Below, one piece after another: positions 16,381-26,459 of a stretch of 64,000 nucleotides of DNA (position 1 is the stretch's first letter; the number at the start of each line of letters is the position of its first letter). A program made the position numbers and the translations under genes. This DNA is from Collinsella ureilytica (GTDB taxonomy: Bacteria; Actinomycetota; Coriobacteriia; Coriobacteriales; Coriobacteriaceae), in the NCBI RefSeq assembly GCF_019795105.1, contig NZ_JAIMFO010000004.1, forward strand, positions 248,001 through 312,000. Reading direction: 5' to 3'. The notes under the pieces are model-generated. The model saw only the letters and a program-made list of their open reading frames with translations. It had not been told where the DNA came from and made no database searches.

Positions 16381-18798
16381 TTAGTACGTAACGACCGTTG
16401 TGCCGTAAGGAATATTCTGATAAATCCAATAGGCATTATCGATATCAAGCCGTACACAGCCTGCAGACAAATGCTGTCCAAGCCTGCCATCCTTCACCCA
16501 AAATGTTCCCTCATGGTAGAGAACAGAGTGGAAAAGATAGTCTCCACAAAACTGCGTGTAGTAATAGCATGTGTATCCGTGGCCAAAAGAATATCCCTTA
16601 CCAGTAACGCTAAACACGCCTTTAATGGTGGGACTCCAAGAAGCGCCCGTGGTACACACAAAGCCAGTGTGCCACTGCCAGTTACCTTGATGCCCATAGT
16701 AGATGCCAACATTATTGTTTTGTGTATCGACCATAATAAGCCAGTTTGTAGGACTTCTATAATCCTGTGCCCACACCGTCATCTCACTCGGATTTGCAAT
16801 GAGGCGACCAACACCATTAAAGAAATGATACGAGCCATCAACCCATGTCCACCCTTTGGCCATGGTGCCATTCGAGTGAAAATAGAACCAATTACCACCC
16901 TGTTGCATCCAGCCGTACGTTACCCGACCACTATCCTGGAAGTAATACCACTGGCCATCAATCTCGTGCCAACCCCGAGCCATGGTACCATTCGAATGGA
17001 AATAGAACCAATTACCACCCTGCTTCATCCAACCGTACGTAACCCGTCCATTATTCTGAAAGTAATACCACTGACCATCGATTTCGCGCCAACCCGTTTG
17101 AAGCTCACCAGTTGTGGAATCTCCATATAGCCACATGAGCTTAAGATTCAACCATCCGTGAGCAAGGGATCCATCTGCTCTCCTCAAAAAACGCCGACCA
17201 GCGGCATCTGTAGCAATAGACCCGCGCAACACTCCCTCAGCATCTGAGAAGAAGGATACGGATGGCTCGTTATCTAAGTGATACCAACCGGTGCACAAAA
17301 ATCCTAACGTGGCATCCAAACGATACCGTTGCCCATGAAGATCGAGCCAACCATGTTGGAGCTCGCCTGTTTGGGGATCCGAGTAAAAACGAGAACCTGG
17401 CTTATCATCAAGCGTATAAAATCCTGTCCAGAGACGCCCAGTCTGAGCGTCCATGCGATACCGCCTCCCCTCAATATCGAGCCACCCACGTTTTACAGCA
17501 CCCGTTGTTGGATCAGCGTAGTAGCGTTTGCCACCAGCCGCAAACCAACCGTAATCAAGTAAGCCATTTCCATCTGAGTGATACAAAGTATGCGGCTGAC
17601 CATCGAGCGTATAAAAACCTGTCCAGAGATAGCCTCGCTGTGCGTCAAGACGATATCGCTTGCCCGCAACATCTAACCAACCTCGTTTTACAGCACCCGT
17701 TGCTGGGTCGGCATAATAACGCCTACCGCCAGCTGTAAACCAACCATAATCAAGTACGCCATTTCCATCTGAGTGGTATGAAGTATTCGGCTCGCCATCG
17801 AGCGTATAAAAACCTGTCCAGAGATAACCACGTTGAGCATCAAGGCGGTACCGCTTGCCCGCAATATCTTGCCAGCCGCGTTTTATAGCGCCTGTTGCCG
17901 GATCGGCATAATAGCGCTTACCATCTGCGGTAAACCAACCACGATCAAGCACACCTGCGAGATCTGAGTGGTACAAGGTGTGTGGCTCACCATCGAGCGT
18001 ATAAAAACCTTTCCACAGCCGCCCAGTTTGAGCATCCATACGATGACGGCGCTCGCCTAAATTGAGCCAACCGCGCACAAGCCGTCCAGTTGCAGGATCT
18101 GAGTAATACCAGCCACGTGGGTCTTCTGCAGTTTGATACCAGCCATACCATAGATGGCCATCGGTCATATCACAGCGATAGCGCTCACCATCTAGGTCAA
18201 GCCAGCCGCGATACACCTCACCATCCCGAGCAGGATCGCAATAGTAACGCCTACCATCAACTTCCTGAAATCCCAAGAGGTGCCCACCCTCAGGCGTAAC
18301 AACAAAGACCCGACCACCCTCACGCTTCAAGGATAGGCCTGCGAGAGTTTGTTGTTGATTGGACTCTGAAACCTCTTGATCAGCAGCCGCTAGATCATCA
18401 TGCAACGTATTTGCAGGAGTCTCAGCATCTGAGGTACCAGCACGGGAGCTTACAGCCCTATGAGCAGATTCATCTGAGTCGCTTGGAGTAGCAGAAGTTC
18501 GGTCGCCAACACCGGCTGAAGGACTTGAAGGGCTAGGGCTACCGGTAGTGGACGCCTCTGAATTATCTTCAGGCACAAGAGGGCTGAGGCTGGGCTGCCT
18601 AGTATTGCGAACCGCATCAGAAGTTGCAGTCGCATGCGCACTTGACACACTGCTGTCTTCTGAGCGTGCATAGACCGGGGCAACGCCAATAATAAGCGCA
18701 AGAAAAAGAGCTGCAGGGACTACCTGTAACGATCGGCCCCGCAAAGAAATGCGTGAAAATGAACTGTCGAGGTGACTGGGAGTGAAACGGTGCATCAT
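16381..18798 (-). CDS. L,D-transpeptidase with 22 wall-binding repeats
   Basis: Secreted wall enzyme of 805 residues. A signal peptide (hydrophobic 27-45, ending VYA) is followed by a Ser/Thr-rich linker to about 165, then 22 units of a Trp/Gly-Trp glucan/choline-binding-like repeat (about 190-665), then a YkuD L,D-transpeptidase domain with the catalytic motif HLSAGCVRLD (Cys781). It should make 3-3 peptidoglycan crosslinks or attach proteins to wall stems. The frame opens 29 codons earlier, but that part overlaps a likely -10 TATACT at 18871-18876; I place the start at ATG 18798 although the ribosome-binding site is weak. About 190 bases downstream to the next gene are empty. Confidence 0.9.
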   Translation of the reverse strand: MMHRFTPSHLDSSFSRISLRGRSLQVVPAALFLALIIGVAPVYARSEDSSVSSAHATATSDAVRNTRQPSLSPLVPEDNSEASTTGSPSPSSPSAGVGDRTSATPSDSDESAHRAVSSRAGTSDAETPANTLHDDLAAADQEVSESNQQQTLAGLSLKREGGRVFVVTPEGGHLLGFQEVDGRRYYCDPARDGEVYRGWLDLDGERYRCDMTDGHLWYGWYQTAEDPRGWYYSDPATGRLVRGWLNLGERRHRMDAQTGRLWKGFYTLDGEPHTLYHSDLAGVLDRGWFTADGKRYYADPATGAIKRGWQDIAGKRYRLDAQRGYLWTGFYTLDGEPNTSYHSDGNGVLDYGWFTAGGRRYYADPATGAVKRGWLDVAGKRYRLDAQRGYLWTGFYTLDGQPHTLYHSDGNGLLDYGWFAAGGKRYYADPTTGAVKRGWLDIEGRRYRMDAQTGRLWTGFYTLDDKPGSRFYSDPQTGELQHGWLDLHGQRYRLDATLGFLCTGWYHLDNEPSVSFFSDAEGVLRGSIATDAAGRRFLRRADGSLAHGWLNLKLMWLYGDSTTGELQTGWREIDGQWYYFQNNGRVTYGWMKQGGNWFYFHSNGTMARGWHEIDGQWYYFQDSGRVTYGWMQQGGNWFYFHSNGTMAKGWTWVDGSYHFFNGVGRLIANPSEMTVWAQDYRSPTNWLIMVDTQNNNVGIYYGHQGNWQWHTGFVCTTGASWSPTIKGVFSVTGKGYSFGHGYTCYYYTQFCGDYLFHSVLYHEGTFWVKDGRLGQHLSAGCVRLDIDNAYWIYQNIPYGTTVVTY
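17406..18010. repeat. 195-bp tandem coding repeat in the L,D-transpeptidase gene
   Basis: The sequence CATCGAGCGTATAAAAACC recurs at 17601, 17796 and 17991, exactly 195 bases apart, with a diverged fourth copy near 17410. Each period encodes a 65-residue supermodule of three wall-binding units (GFYTLDG, GWFTA, RGWLD types). The high DNA identity indicates recent expansion and predicts copy-number variation between strains. Confidence 0.85.
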
Positions 18799-18908
18799 GC
18801 AAAATCCAGACGTCGAAGAATACACGAACCGAAACAAGGCCTTACAGCTAAAAATACACATCCTTACAGCAGTATAGTAGAGCAACCCTGAGCTGGTGCA
18901 CCCTTTAG

Positions 18909-19937
<1,029 letters not shown>

Positions 19938-19975
19938 TCATAGCTCAATATGGAACAAACTGAGACAGGCACCTA

Positions 19976-21211
19976 CTAGCAGCCTGCGAACGCTGCAAGC
20001 GAGTCCTCAGGTGTAAAGGGAGCACGCCTGAGAACAAAGCCATCCTCATCATCCCATGAATAAACCGCAGGTGGATGCCAAATGAAGAAGTCTGGAGTGA
20101 ATGACTGAGAATACGCACCTGCATATGAGATTACAAGCAGATCCCCAACCTTTAGTTCTTCAAAATCTGAAAGTATGCAGAGACGATCACTATCCATACA
20201 TGTAAAGGCACCAAGAACCTGATGGTTCATAGGTGCAGCAGCAACTCCCGATGCAGGAACGACCTCGAGTGGATAGCTTGTCTTTTTTAGTTCATGATCA
20301 ATATTGAGACGCGATAGCTCAGAAACAACAAAGCGCTCGCCACGGACTTCCTTCACATCAACAACTCGACCGCAATAATACCCCGGAGTTGCGACCACCG
20401 CCCCTCCTGGCTCAACGAGCAAGGCCACGCTCGATGGATCACACGAGCCCGAAAGTTCAGCAGCAATAGTCTTGGCGTACGTATCATAGGCTCCTACATT
20501 GTTTGCACCACCACCAAAAAAGCCACCACCAATATCCACATATCTCAAATGTGCAGCAAGATCAAACTCTCGGATAATACGGGCAGCAAAAGACGCAAGA
20601 ATGCGATAGACATCTTGTGTACGTGTCAACGTCGTAACATGCATATGCAAGCCGTGCACAACTACATTGTTCATTGCCCTGAGACGATCCAGTACACGCT
20701 GAACTGAGCCGTCCTCATATGAAAAGCCAAAGCGACCTTTGCGCTTTTTACTCGCCGTAGTACCCGCAGGAGAATACTCTTCAAGAGCAATATTAATACG
20801 GAAGCCAACCTTGAGCGTGCCTTCCGACATGTGCTCAGACAATTCCTTGAGCCACGAGACTTCTCTCTCAGAATCGATATTTACCAAGGCACCATGCTTG
20901 AGTGCATGCTCAAAGCACGCCCTGCCTTTAACTGGGCCGTTAAATACGATTTCTTGTGGCTTAAAACCTCGCTCAAGTGCCAGACAATACTCATCGTCAG
21001 ACACCACCTCAGCCATACAACCGCATGACCGCACCTCATCAAGCAACCAAGGCAGCGGGTTCGTTTTAACTGAGTAGGCTACGTTTGATAACGATCCCCA
21101 AGATGAGCGAATCGCACGTTGAAAATCCTGAAGATTAGAACGAAATTCATCGGCATCATAGACGAAGCATGGTGTATGAATTGATGCTTCATGAAAAGGA
21201 ACTCTCTGCAT
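19976..21211 (-). CDS. Fold-type III PLP-dependent decarboxylase (LysA/ornithine decarboxylase-like)
   Basis: 411 residues with the hallmarks of the alanine-racemase-fold decarboxylases: PLP lysine in YSVKTNP (about residue 49), glycine loop DIGGGFFGGG, phosphate-binding EPGGA, the second-subunit Cys in CMDSD and a late YAGAYS. These decarboxylate meso-diaminopimelate, lysine, ornithine or related amino acids. The HVTTLTR segment replaces the usual HxGS/HVGS motif, so the substrate may be unusual. It sits nine bases after the epimerase gene within the glycan operon, next to an ATP-grasp gene, suggesting it supplies an amine for polymer decoration rather than lysine biosynthesis. Confidence 0.85.
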   Translation of the reverse strand: MQRVPFHEASIHTPCFVYDADEFRSNLQDFQRAIRSSWGSLSNVAYSVKTNPLPWLLDEVRSCGCMAEVVSDDEYCLALERGFKPQEIVFNGPVKGRACFEHALKHGALVNIDSEREVSWLKELSEHMSEGTLKVGFRINIALEEYSPAGTTASKKRKGRFGFSYEDGSVQRVLDRLRAMNNVVVHGLHMHVTTLTRTQDVYRILASFAARIIREFDLAAHLRYVDIGGGFFGGGANNVGAYDTYAKTIAAELSGSCDPSSVALLVEPGGAVVATPGYYCGRVVDVKEVRGERFVVSELSRLNIDHELKKTSYPLEVVPASGVAAAPMNHQVLGAFTCMDSDRLCILSDFEELKVGDLLVISYAGAYSQSFTPDFFIWHPPAVYSWDDEDGFVLRRAPFTPEDSLAAFAGC

Positions 21212-21220
21212 GCCAGTCTC

Positions 21221-22255
21221 CTAGTCTACGTATGCCCCACTCATTCCATAGCGCTCTTGAAAGTATGCTGCAAAACGATTGATCTGCATCTCGCGTTGAT
21301 AGTCTTCAAATACTAACTCGGGAGTTGTAAAAATCGGCTTATAACCCAGTTGCTTGCGCGCCTTATCAACGTTCATAAAGTAGTTCACACTATCGTGCTT
21401 CTCTGGACGATAAATAATCTCTGAGGGAGCTGTTGGATCATTAAAGGTGCTTGCTATCGCTCGAACCATATCTTCAAGCGCCGTGAGGTGACCGGTACCA
21501 ACATTGTACGTTCCACTTGCCGACGCCGGAGCGGCCATACAGCACTCGCACATCTGGCAAAAATCCTTCACGTAAATCAGATCCATCCCTTTACGCGGAT
21601 CTCCCCACACCTCAAGAGCCTCACCTGCCATAGCGCGCTCAATCATAAGACGATATGAGCTCGTTGCCGGAACACCATCGTGGTAGAGAGTTTTTGCCTC
21701 GGGCATGTAGCAATAAATATTCGGAAGGCGCAGTGAATATGCTGCAATTCCGTATTCCTCCCGGTAATTCCAACACAAATCCTCAGCAGCGCATTTTGTA
21801 ATTGCATATACCGAGTGATCTCCCGAGAAAGGAACCTTACGTGGCATATCATCTAACAGCTCAACGCGCTTTCCGAAATACCCGTTATAGTCAGAAATAG
21901 TCTGCGTAAAGAGCACGCGCGAAGCACCTGAGCGCCGAGCATACTCAAGTACGTTGAGGGTGCCGAGCACATTAGCCTCGATATAGCGATATGGGTCATA
22001 CCCTTTCATATAGGCGGGCAAGGCACCAGCAAAATGGACTACAACATCTGCTCGCTCTGGAAGCGACTCAAAGCTTTGCCTATCAGTAATGTCGCATGTA
22101 CAAAACGAGGCTCGACCTGGATATGCATCGGAGAAAAAGGAGGTGGCTCGCCTGCCCGTTGCAACTACCTGCCAACCAGCGTCGGAGGTAGCAAGCCGAT
22201 CAGTAAGATACAGGCCAAGTGTTCCCGTAGCTCCAAAAATTACGACCGTTCCCAT
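21221..22255 (-). CDS. NAD-dependent sugar epimerase/dehydratase
   Basis: 344-residue extended SDR with cofactor motif GATGTLG near the N-terminus, substrate-side Tyr-x3-Lys in YAITK and the usual C-terminal sugar-binding half. It probably alters a nucleotide sugar in the surface-glycan pathway. Start ATG 22255 is preceded by AAGGGAAG; the frame opens 12 codons earlier. The 3' end of the upstream flippase subunit lies just before it. Specific epimerase, reductase or dehydratase activity cannot be read from sequence. Confidence 0.88.
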   Translation of the reverse strand: MGTVVIFGATGTLGLYLTDRLATSDAGWQVVATGRRATSFFSDAYPGRASFCTCDITDRQSFESLPERADVVVHFAGALPAYMKGYDPYRYIEANVLGTLNVLEYARRSGASRVLFTQTISDYNGYFGKRVELLDDMPRKVPFSGDHSVYAITKCAAEDLCWNYREEYGIAAYSLRLPNIYCYMPEAKTLYHDGVPATSSYRLMIERAMAGEALEVWGDPRKGMDLIYVKDFCQMCECCMAAPASASGTYNVGTGHLTALEDMVRAIASTFNDPTAPSEIIYRPEKHDSVNYFMNVDKARKQLGYKPIFTTPELVFEDYQREMQINRFAAYFQERYGMSGAYVD

Positions 22256-22275
22256 GGCGCTTCCCTTCATACGGA

Positions 22276-22629
22276 TTACCGCAACCCCCACGAATACAGG
22301 AGGATGCCTCCTATGATAAGCGCCAAAGCAAAGAGTTTTCGGAGGTTCATCCGCTCGCCAAAGAAAACAACACCGAAAACAACAATATAGATATAACTCG
22401 TTGATTCGAGAATCGGACCTAAGGAAAGTGGGACAACCTTATATGAGTAGATGACGATCAAAGTAGCTGCGAAAAAGATAGTATATGCAGTCAGCACCAA
22501 CGGATTGAGATACTCTTTAATAACTGATGGATACTCTCGCTGAGCAGCCTTTTTTAACAACACTTGCGAGACAGCACTGATAAAAACGCCAAATAAATAG
22601 ATGCTGGAAAAGAGTGCTAAATCAGACAT
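22276..22629 (-). CDS. SMR/EamA-type small flippase subunit
   Basis: 117-residue protein with four predicted membrane spans, like one half of an EamA transporter or an ArnF subunit. In the Arn system the paired four-helix proteins ArnE/ArnF move undecaprenyl-phosphate-aminoarabinose across the membrane. Its start overlaps the end of the upstream four-helix gene by eight bases, indicating a heterodimer. Start at ATG 22629 preferred over ATG 22638 by spacing from AAGGG. Confidence 0.82.
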   Translation of the reverse strand: MSDLALFSSIYLFGVFISAVSQVLLKKAAQREYPSVIKEYLNPLVLTAYTIFFAATLIVIYSYKVVPLSLGPILESTSYIYIVVFGVVFFGERMNLRKLFALALIIGGILLYSWGLR

Positions 22630-22996
22630 GAGAAGCATCCCTTCCCTCTTGCGAAGCGCCGCTATCGCTGAGAGAGAACAATACAATTCCCGCGATAATA
22701 ATGCCAGCACCGACGATTTTAAAGAGATTTACTGGCTCGTGAAAGATGGTTAAACCCCAAACTATGCCCCATACCACCGTCACTGCCTTATTGGCAAAGG
22801 CAGCAGAAAGTGGCATACGTTTAATCACCTGTTGCCAGCCAAGTGCGTAGACAAACAGAATCAGCAGCACCGCTCCATAACAAAGAAAAAAAGAAAGGGA
22901 GAGAAACGGTGCCGAAGATGCTAATTTACTAAAAATACCTGAGAGAGAATACATGACCAGCAAAAGATGCAGACCAAGATAGGTTCGTAAGCGCAT
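22622..22996 (-). CDS. SMR/EamA-type small flippase subunit
   Basis: 124 residues, four membrane spans, SMR-like; pairs with the overlapping downstream gene. Conserved-looking segments are FLCYGAVLLILFVYALGWQ and a VWGLTIFHEPVN stretch, typical of ArnE/EamA halves with a Glu-Pro after helix three. Next to an ArnC-like transferase this predicts a polyprenyl-phosphate-sugar flippase. AGGGG is found seven bases before ATG 22996. Confidence 0.82.
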   Translation of the reverse strand: MRLRTYLGLHLLLVMYSLSGIFSKLASSAPFLSLSFFLCYGAVLLILFVYALGWQQVIKRMPLSAAFANKAVTVVWGIVWGLTIFHEPVNLFKIVGAGIIIAGIVLFSLSDSGASQEGRDASHV

Positions 22997-23004
22997 TGAT
23001 GCCC

Positions 23005-24294
23005 CTAAGCCTTATTTTCGGGATAGTCAGACATCTGATTGTGATACAGAAGATCCTTTCCAGCTTGATCTAAAACGTGTACGCGTTCAAACAGATCCGC
23101 AGTTAACGAATCAACCTCAAGGCGATAGGGAGCTTGAAGATAGTAGCGACATACATAGGGCTTGGCACCTACGCCATGAGCGACAGTATCGCCAATCTCA
23201 TAGTATGGAAGAAACGCTGAAACACCAGGTGTTTTAGCCGCCGCAACTGCAGGTGAAAGATCGGCAACTTCACGACCTTCCCACCCATGAAAGTACAAGC
23301 CTGCTGCCACAGAGGAAAGCGTGCAATCATGACCGGAAAGCATACGCCGCAAAGCATCATGATCAAAGAGATGCGCCAAGATGAGTTCTTCGATGCGAAG
23401 ACCCCCAGCCAGTTCTAAAAGCTCATGCTCGTAGCCAAAGATTCTTCCCGCAGCCTCACATACCTGAATACCAGCGCCAGGAGTATAGAAGAGCTGAACA
23501 CACAAAGGACCGGTTTCAATGCCTACATACTCTGCAATTGCCTGCACGATTTTTTGAGCCTCATGCGCAAGCTCAGCGGTGAAAAATCCCGGATATACAA
23601 TACGAGATACATACGGGATATCGTGTTCATTGAGCTGAGTCTTCTCACGATCGGCAATGCTTAAAATTACCGCTTTGCCATCCACAATCCAGCTCATCAT
23701 ATTCATCTCGTAGCCGTTGTTATAGGCCTCAGCGATGATTCGGTCATCCCCAATAGAATACGATGCGATCTCATCAAAATGCTCACGAATAAATGCTACA
23801 TCGTGTGCAATATATACGCCACGCGAGCCATAGCCATTCGAAGGTTTAACAACGCACGGAAAGCCGACATCGGCTAAATCTTCATCCTGAAAACCTGAGC
23901 TCAATACACATGAGTGCGCATGAGCAATACCCAACTCATCAAACATGCGCTTCATAAGCGGTTTCTCTCGAAGGCTCGAAAAACGCTCTGGCGTGGCATA
24001 GCAGGGTAGCCCAGCTTTTGCCGAAATATCTACCATGCACTCAGCAAGCAAATCGGAAAAGGTACCAAAGATCGCATCCACTCGCTCCTCACCGCACATG
24101 GCAGCAATGGCAGCAGTGTCACGAGGATCGATAAGATAGGAGCGATCTGCCAGCTGTTTTGCAGGGCCGTCATCATATCCATCTACAACTACGGTATAAA
24201 TGCCGTACGAACGCGCAAGCTCTACGAGGTCACAAAACTCATCCATAGAACCCAAAATGGCGAGACGACGACCTTCAGGGATTGAAAGCTGCAT
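23005..24294 (-). CDS. ATP-grasp ligase
   Basis: Soluble 429-residue ATP-grasp enzyme: an N-terminal pre-ATP-grasp Rossmann-like domain (LAILGSMDEF...), then the ATP-grasp core with the flexible loop VVKPSNGYGSRGV and a Glu-rich metal site (GIETGPLCVQLFY, later CEAAGRIFGYE). Members join a carboxylate, often an amino acid, to an amine or thiol through an acyl phosphate. Located between the ArnC-like transferase and the flippase genes, it may acylate the amino group of the 4-aminosugar. Start ATG 24294 lies one base past the upstream stop, with GGAGG ten bases before it. Confidence 0.85.
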   Translation of the reverse strand: MQLSIPEGRRLAILGSMDEFCDLVELARSYGIYTVVVDGYDDGPAKQLADRSYLIDPRDTAAIAAMCGEERVDAIFGTFSDLLAECMVDISAKAGLPCYATPERFSSLREKPLMKRMFDELGIAHAHSCVLSSGFQDEDLADVGFPCVVKPSNGYGSRGVYIAHDVAFIREHFDEIASYSIGDDRIIAEAYNNGYEMNMMSWIVDGKAVILSIADREKTQLNEHDIPYVSRIVYPGFFTAELAHEAQKIVQAIAEYVGIETGPLCVQLFYTPGAGIQVCEAAGRIFGYEHELLELAGGLRIEELILAHLFDHDALRRMLSGHDCTLSSVAAGLYFHGWEGREVADLSPAVAAAKTPGVSAFLPYYEIGDTVAHGVGAKPYVCRYYLQAPYRLEVDSLTADLFERVHVLDQAGKDLLYHNQMSDYPENKA

Positions 24295-24295
24295 A

Positions 24296-25276
24296 TCAGC
24301 TCTGCCTCCGCTCATTCAGTGTCTCTGTGACACCATCGGCTAGAACGGACTCTCGCTCTACATACTGAGGAGAGCGGTTGACTGTCATAAAAAGGCGGCC
24401 AAGATACTCACCCATAACGCCCAAGCACAACAAAATGCATCCAGCGCAAATGAGTATCGTCACCATAAGCGAGCTCCATCCCAGCTGAAGCGATGGATCC
24501 AAGAGGCGCCGAATGGCGAGCACAATAGCTCCTACAAAACCTACCCCTCCAACACCTGCACCTAAGATTGAGGCGAGCCGCAGAGGCACCATCGAGAAAT
24601 TGAGCACGGTTGACCAAAGAGCAATCAGGCTCTTCAAGGTATAACCAGAGCGGCCAACTTCACGATCAAAATGCTGCACCGAGACATTCGCCATATGATG
24701 CGTTGCCTTAAACAGAAGGCCCTGAATGTATACAAATGGACCCTCGTATCGCGTAAGCTCCTCGGCCACAAAGCGGCGCATTACAAAAAAATTGCTGACC
24801 TCAATTCCGCGCGGGCGACCAGTTAAGGCTCGCATAGTCCACACGGTAAAACCAGAGCCCAAGCGGCGCCACCACGCCTCACGCAGGTCTCCATATGCAG
24901 CAAAAACCACATCCCAACCCTGGCATGCCTCTTCGAGCAACAAGCCAATTTGTGAAGGGTGTGTTTGCAGATCATCATCCATAACCAGCACAAGATCGCC
25001 GTTTGCATGACGCAGCCCGCACATAATTGCAGCGTGCTGACCAAAATTCCGCGCAAGATTCACTCCCGTAATTGCAAACGGCCCTTGAGCAAGCTCTCGA
25101 ATGCGATCAAACGTTCCATCGGTAGATCCATCGTTTACTAAAATGAATTCAAAGGGATGACCCAGTTCCGTAAGCGCTGCAGCGGTTAGATCAACCACAC
25201 GATCAATGACCTGTTCCGAGTAGTAACAGGGAATGACCACGCTCACCAAGGGCTTGGTTGACTCGGCAGCATCCAT
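24296..25276 (-). CDS. ArnC/CsbB-like undecaprenyl-phosphate sugar transferase
   Basis: 326-residue family 2 glycosyltransferase of the dolichyl-phosphate-mannose synthase type: catalytic NDGSTDGT (48-55) and DDDLQ (100-104), then two C-terminal membrane spans (about 235-260 and 268-293). Such enzymes load a single sugar onto undecaprenyl phosphate. The upstream gene makes dTDP-4-amino-4,6-dideoxygalactose, so that sugar is the likely donor. ATG overlaps the previous stop closely (TAGATGG) with GGGAGG eight bases before. Confidence 0.9.
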   Translation of the reverse strand: MDAAESTKPLVSVVIPCYYSEQVIDRVVDLTAAALTELGHPFEFILVNDGSTDGTFDRIRELAQGPFAITGVNLARNFGQHAAIMCGLRHANGDLVLVMDDDLQTHPSQIGLLLEEACQGWDVVFAAYGDLREAWWRRLGSGFTVWTMRALTGRPRGIEVSNFFVMRRFVAEELTRYEGPFVYIQGLLFKATHHMANVSVQHFDREVGRSGYTLKSLIALWSTVLNFSMVPLRLASILGAGVGGVGFVGAIVLAIRRLLDPSLQLGWSSLMVTILICAGCILLCLGVMGEYLGRLFMTVNRSPQYVERESVLADGVTETLNERRQS

Positions 25277-26419
25277 CTACACAACCTCCCGGTCAAAGTA
25301 GCGCTCAATCTCAGCGACAACGGTATCAATATCTTCTCGATCAATTCCATAGTACAAAGGAAGTCGCAAGAGGCGGTCACTATCCGCAGAGGTAACCTCA
25401 TCTGTTCCGAAAAAGCGACCATAGCGCTTACCCGCTGGAGAACTATGAAGAGGAATATAGTGAAAAACGGCACTAATATCATGTGATTTGAGATGTTCAA
25501 TCAGGTCTTGGCGCTCATCGAGTGAGCGAAGCTTGATATAGAACATATGCGCATTATGCTTACAGTCAACAGGAATCTGAGGCAGCTCAATAAGACCGCG
25601 ATCAGCTAATGGAGCAAGTCCTTTGTTATAACGATCCCAGGAAGCCAAGCGATTTTGATTAATCTCATCAGCATGCTCCAGCTCGCCCCATAGATAGGCA
25701 GCATTCATATCGCTTGGCAAATAGCTGCTGCCATACTCTTCCCACGTATACTTATCAACTTGACCTTTTAAGAAGCGTTGACGATTCGTCCCCTTCTCCC
25801 GGATAATCTCAGCTCGATCATTGAAGGAGGGATCGTTAATGAGAATCGCTCCGCCCTCGCCCATCGAGTAGTTCTTAGTCTCATGAAATGAAAGGCAACC
25901 AAAGTCTCCAATGGTACCGAGAGCGCGACCCTTATAGGTACTCATTGCACCTTGAGCAGCATCCTCGACTACACGAAGACCATGGCGATGCGCGATATCC
26001 ATAATCGTATCCATCTCACAAGCAACTCCTGCATAATGCACAGGAACGATCACACGTGTACGCTCAGTAATTGCCGCTTCAATCTTGCGCTCATCGATAT
26101 TCATCGTATCTGGACGAATATCAACAAAGACAAGCTTGGCACCAACGAGCACAAAAGCCGTTGCAGTCGTTGAAAAGGTATAGCTCGGCAAAATCACTTC
26201 ATCGCCGGGAATAAGATCGCAAAGCAACGCTGCCATCTCAAGAGCTGTTGTACCACTTGTGGTAAGTAGCGCCTTTTGACAACCAAAATGCTCTTCGAGC
26301 CACGCATGGCACCGCTTCGTAAAAGGACCGTCTCCACAGATCTTTCGATTGGTCTTAATCGCCTCCTCAACATAGGCCAGTTCAGTGCCGAAAAAAGGAG
26401 GAATATTAAACGGGATCAC
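25277..26419 (-). CDS. rffA: dTDP-4-amino-4,6-dideoxygalactose transaminase
   Basis: 380-residue DegT/DnrJ/EryC1 aminotransferase close to RffA/WecE, which converts dTDP-4-keto-6-deoxyglucose plus glutamate to dTDP-Fuc4N. PLP features: TSGTTA (54-59), Asp153 in VEDAAQ and the Schiff-base Lys182 in SFHETKNY. Start is GTG 26419 after TTGGAG. Together with rfbA and rfbB in the same operon this completes a route to an amino-dideoxy sugar. Confidence 0.93.
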   Translation of the reverse strand: MIPFNIPPFFGTELAYVEEAIKTNRKICGDGPFTKRCHAWLEEHFGCQKALLTTSGTTALEMAALLCDLIPGDEVILPSYTFSTTATAFVLVGAKLVFVDIRPDTMNIDERKIEAAITERTRVIVPVHYAGVACEMDTIMDIAHRHGLRVVEDAAQGAMSTYKGRALGTIGDFGCLSFHETKNYSMGEGGAILINDPSFNDRAEIIREKGTNRQRFLKGQVDKYTWEEYGSSYLPSDMNAAYLWGELEHADEINQNRLASWDRYNKGLAPLADRGLIELPQIPVDCKHNAHMFYIKLRSLDERQDLIEHLKSHDISAVFHYIPLHSSPAGKRYGRFFGTDEVTSADSDRLLRLPLYYGIDREDIDTVVAEIERYFDREVV

Positions 26420-26459
26420 ACAAGCTCCAATCGAAATAACAGCAAGACATACCGGCTAT

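Noticed and set aside
17406-18010. Regular 195-base repeats that might be a CRISPR or satellite
   Set aside because: They are in-frame coding repeats encoding wall-binding modules; unit length and lack of variable spacers exclude CRISPR.
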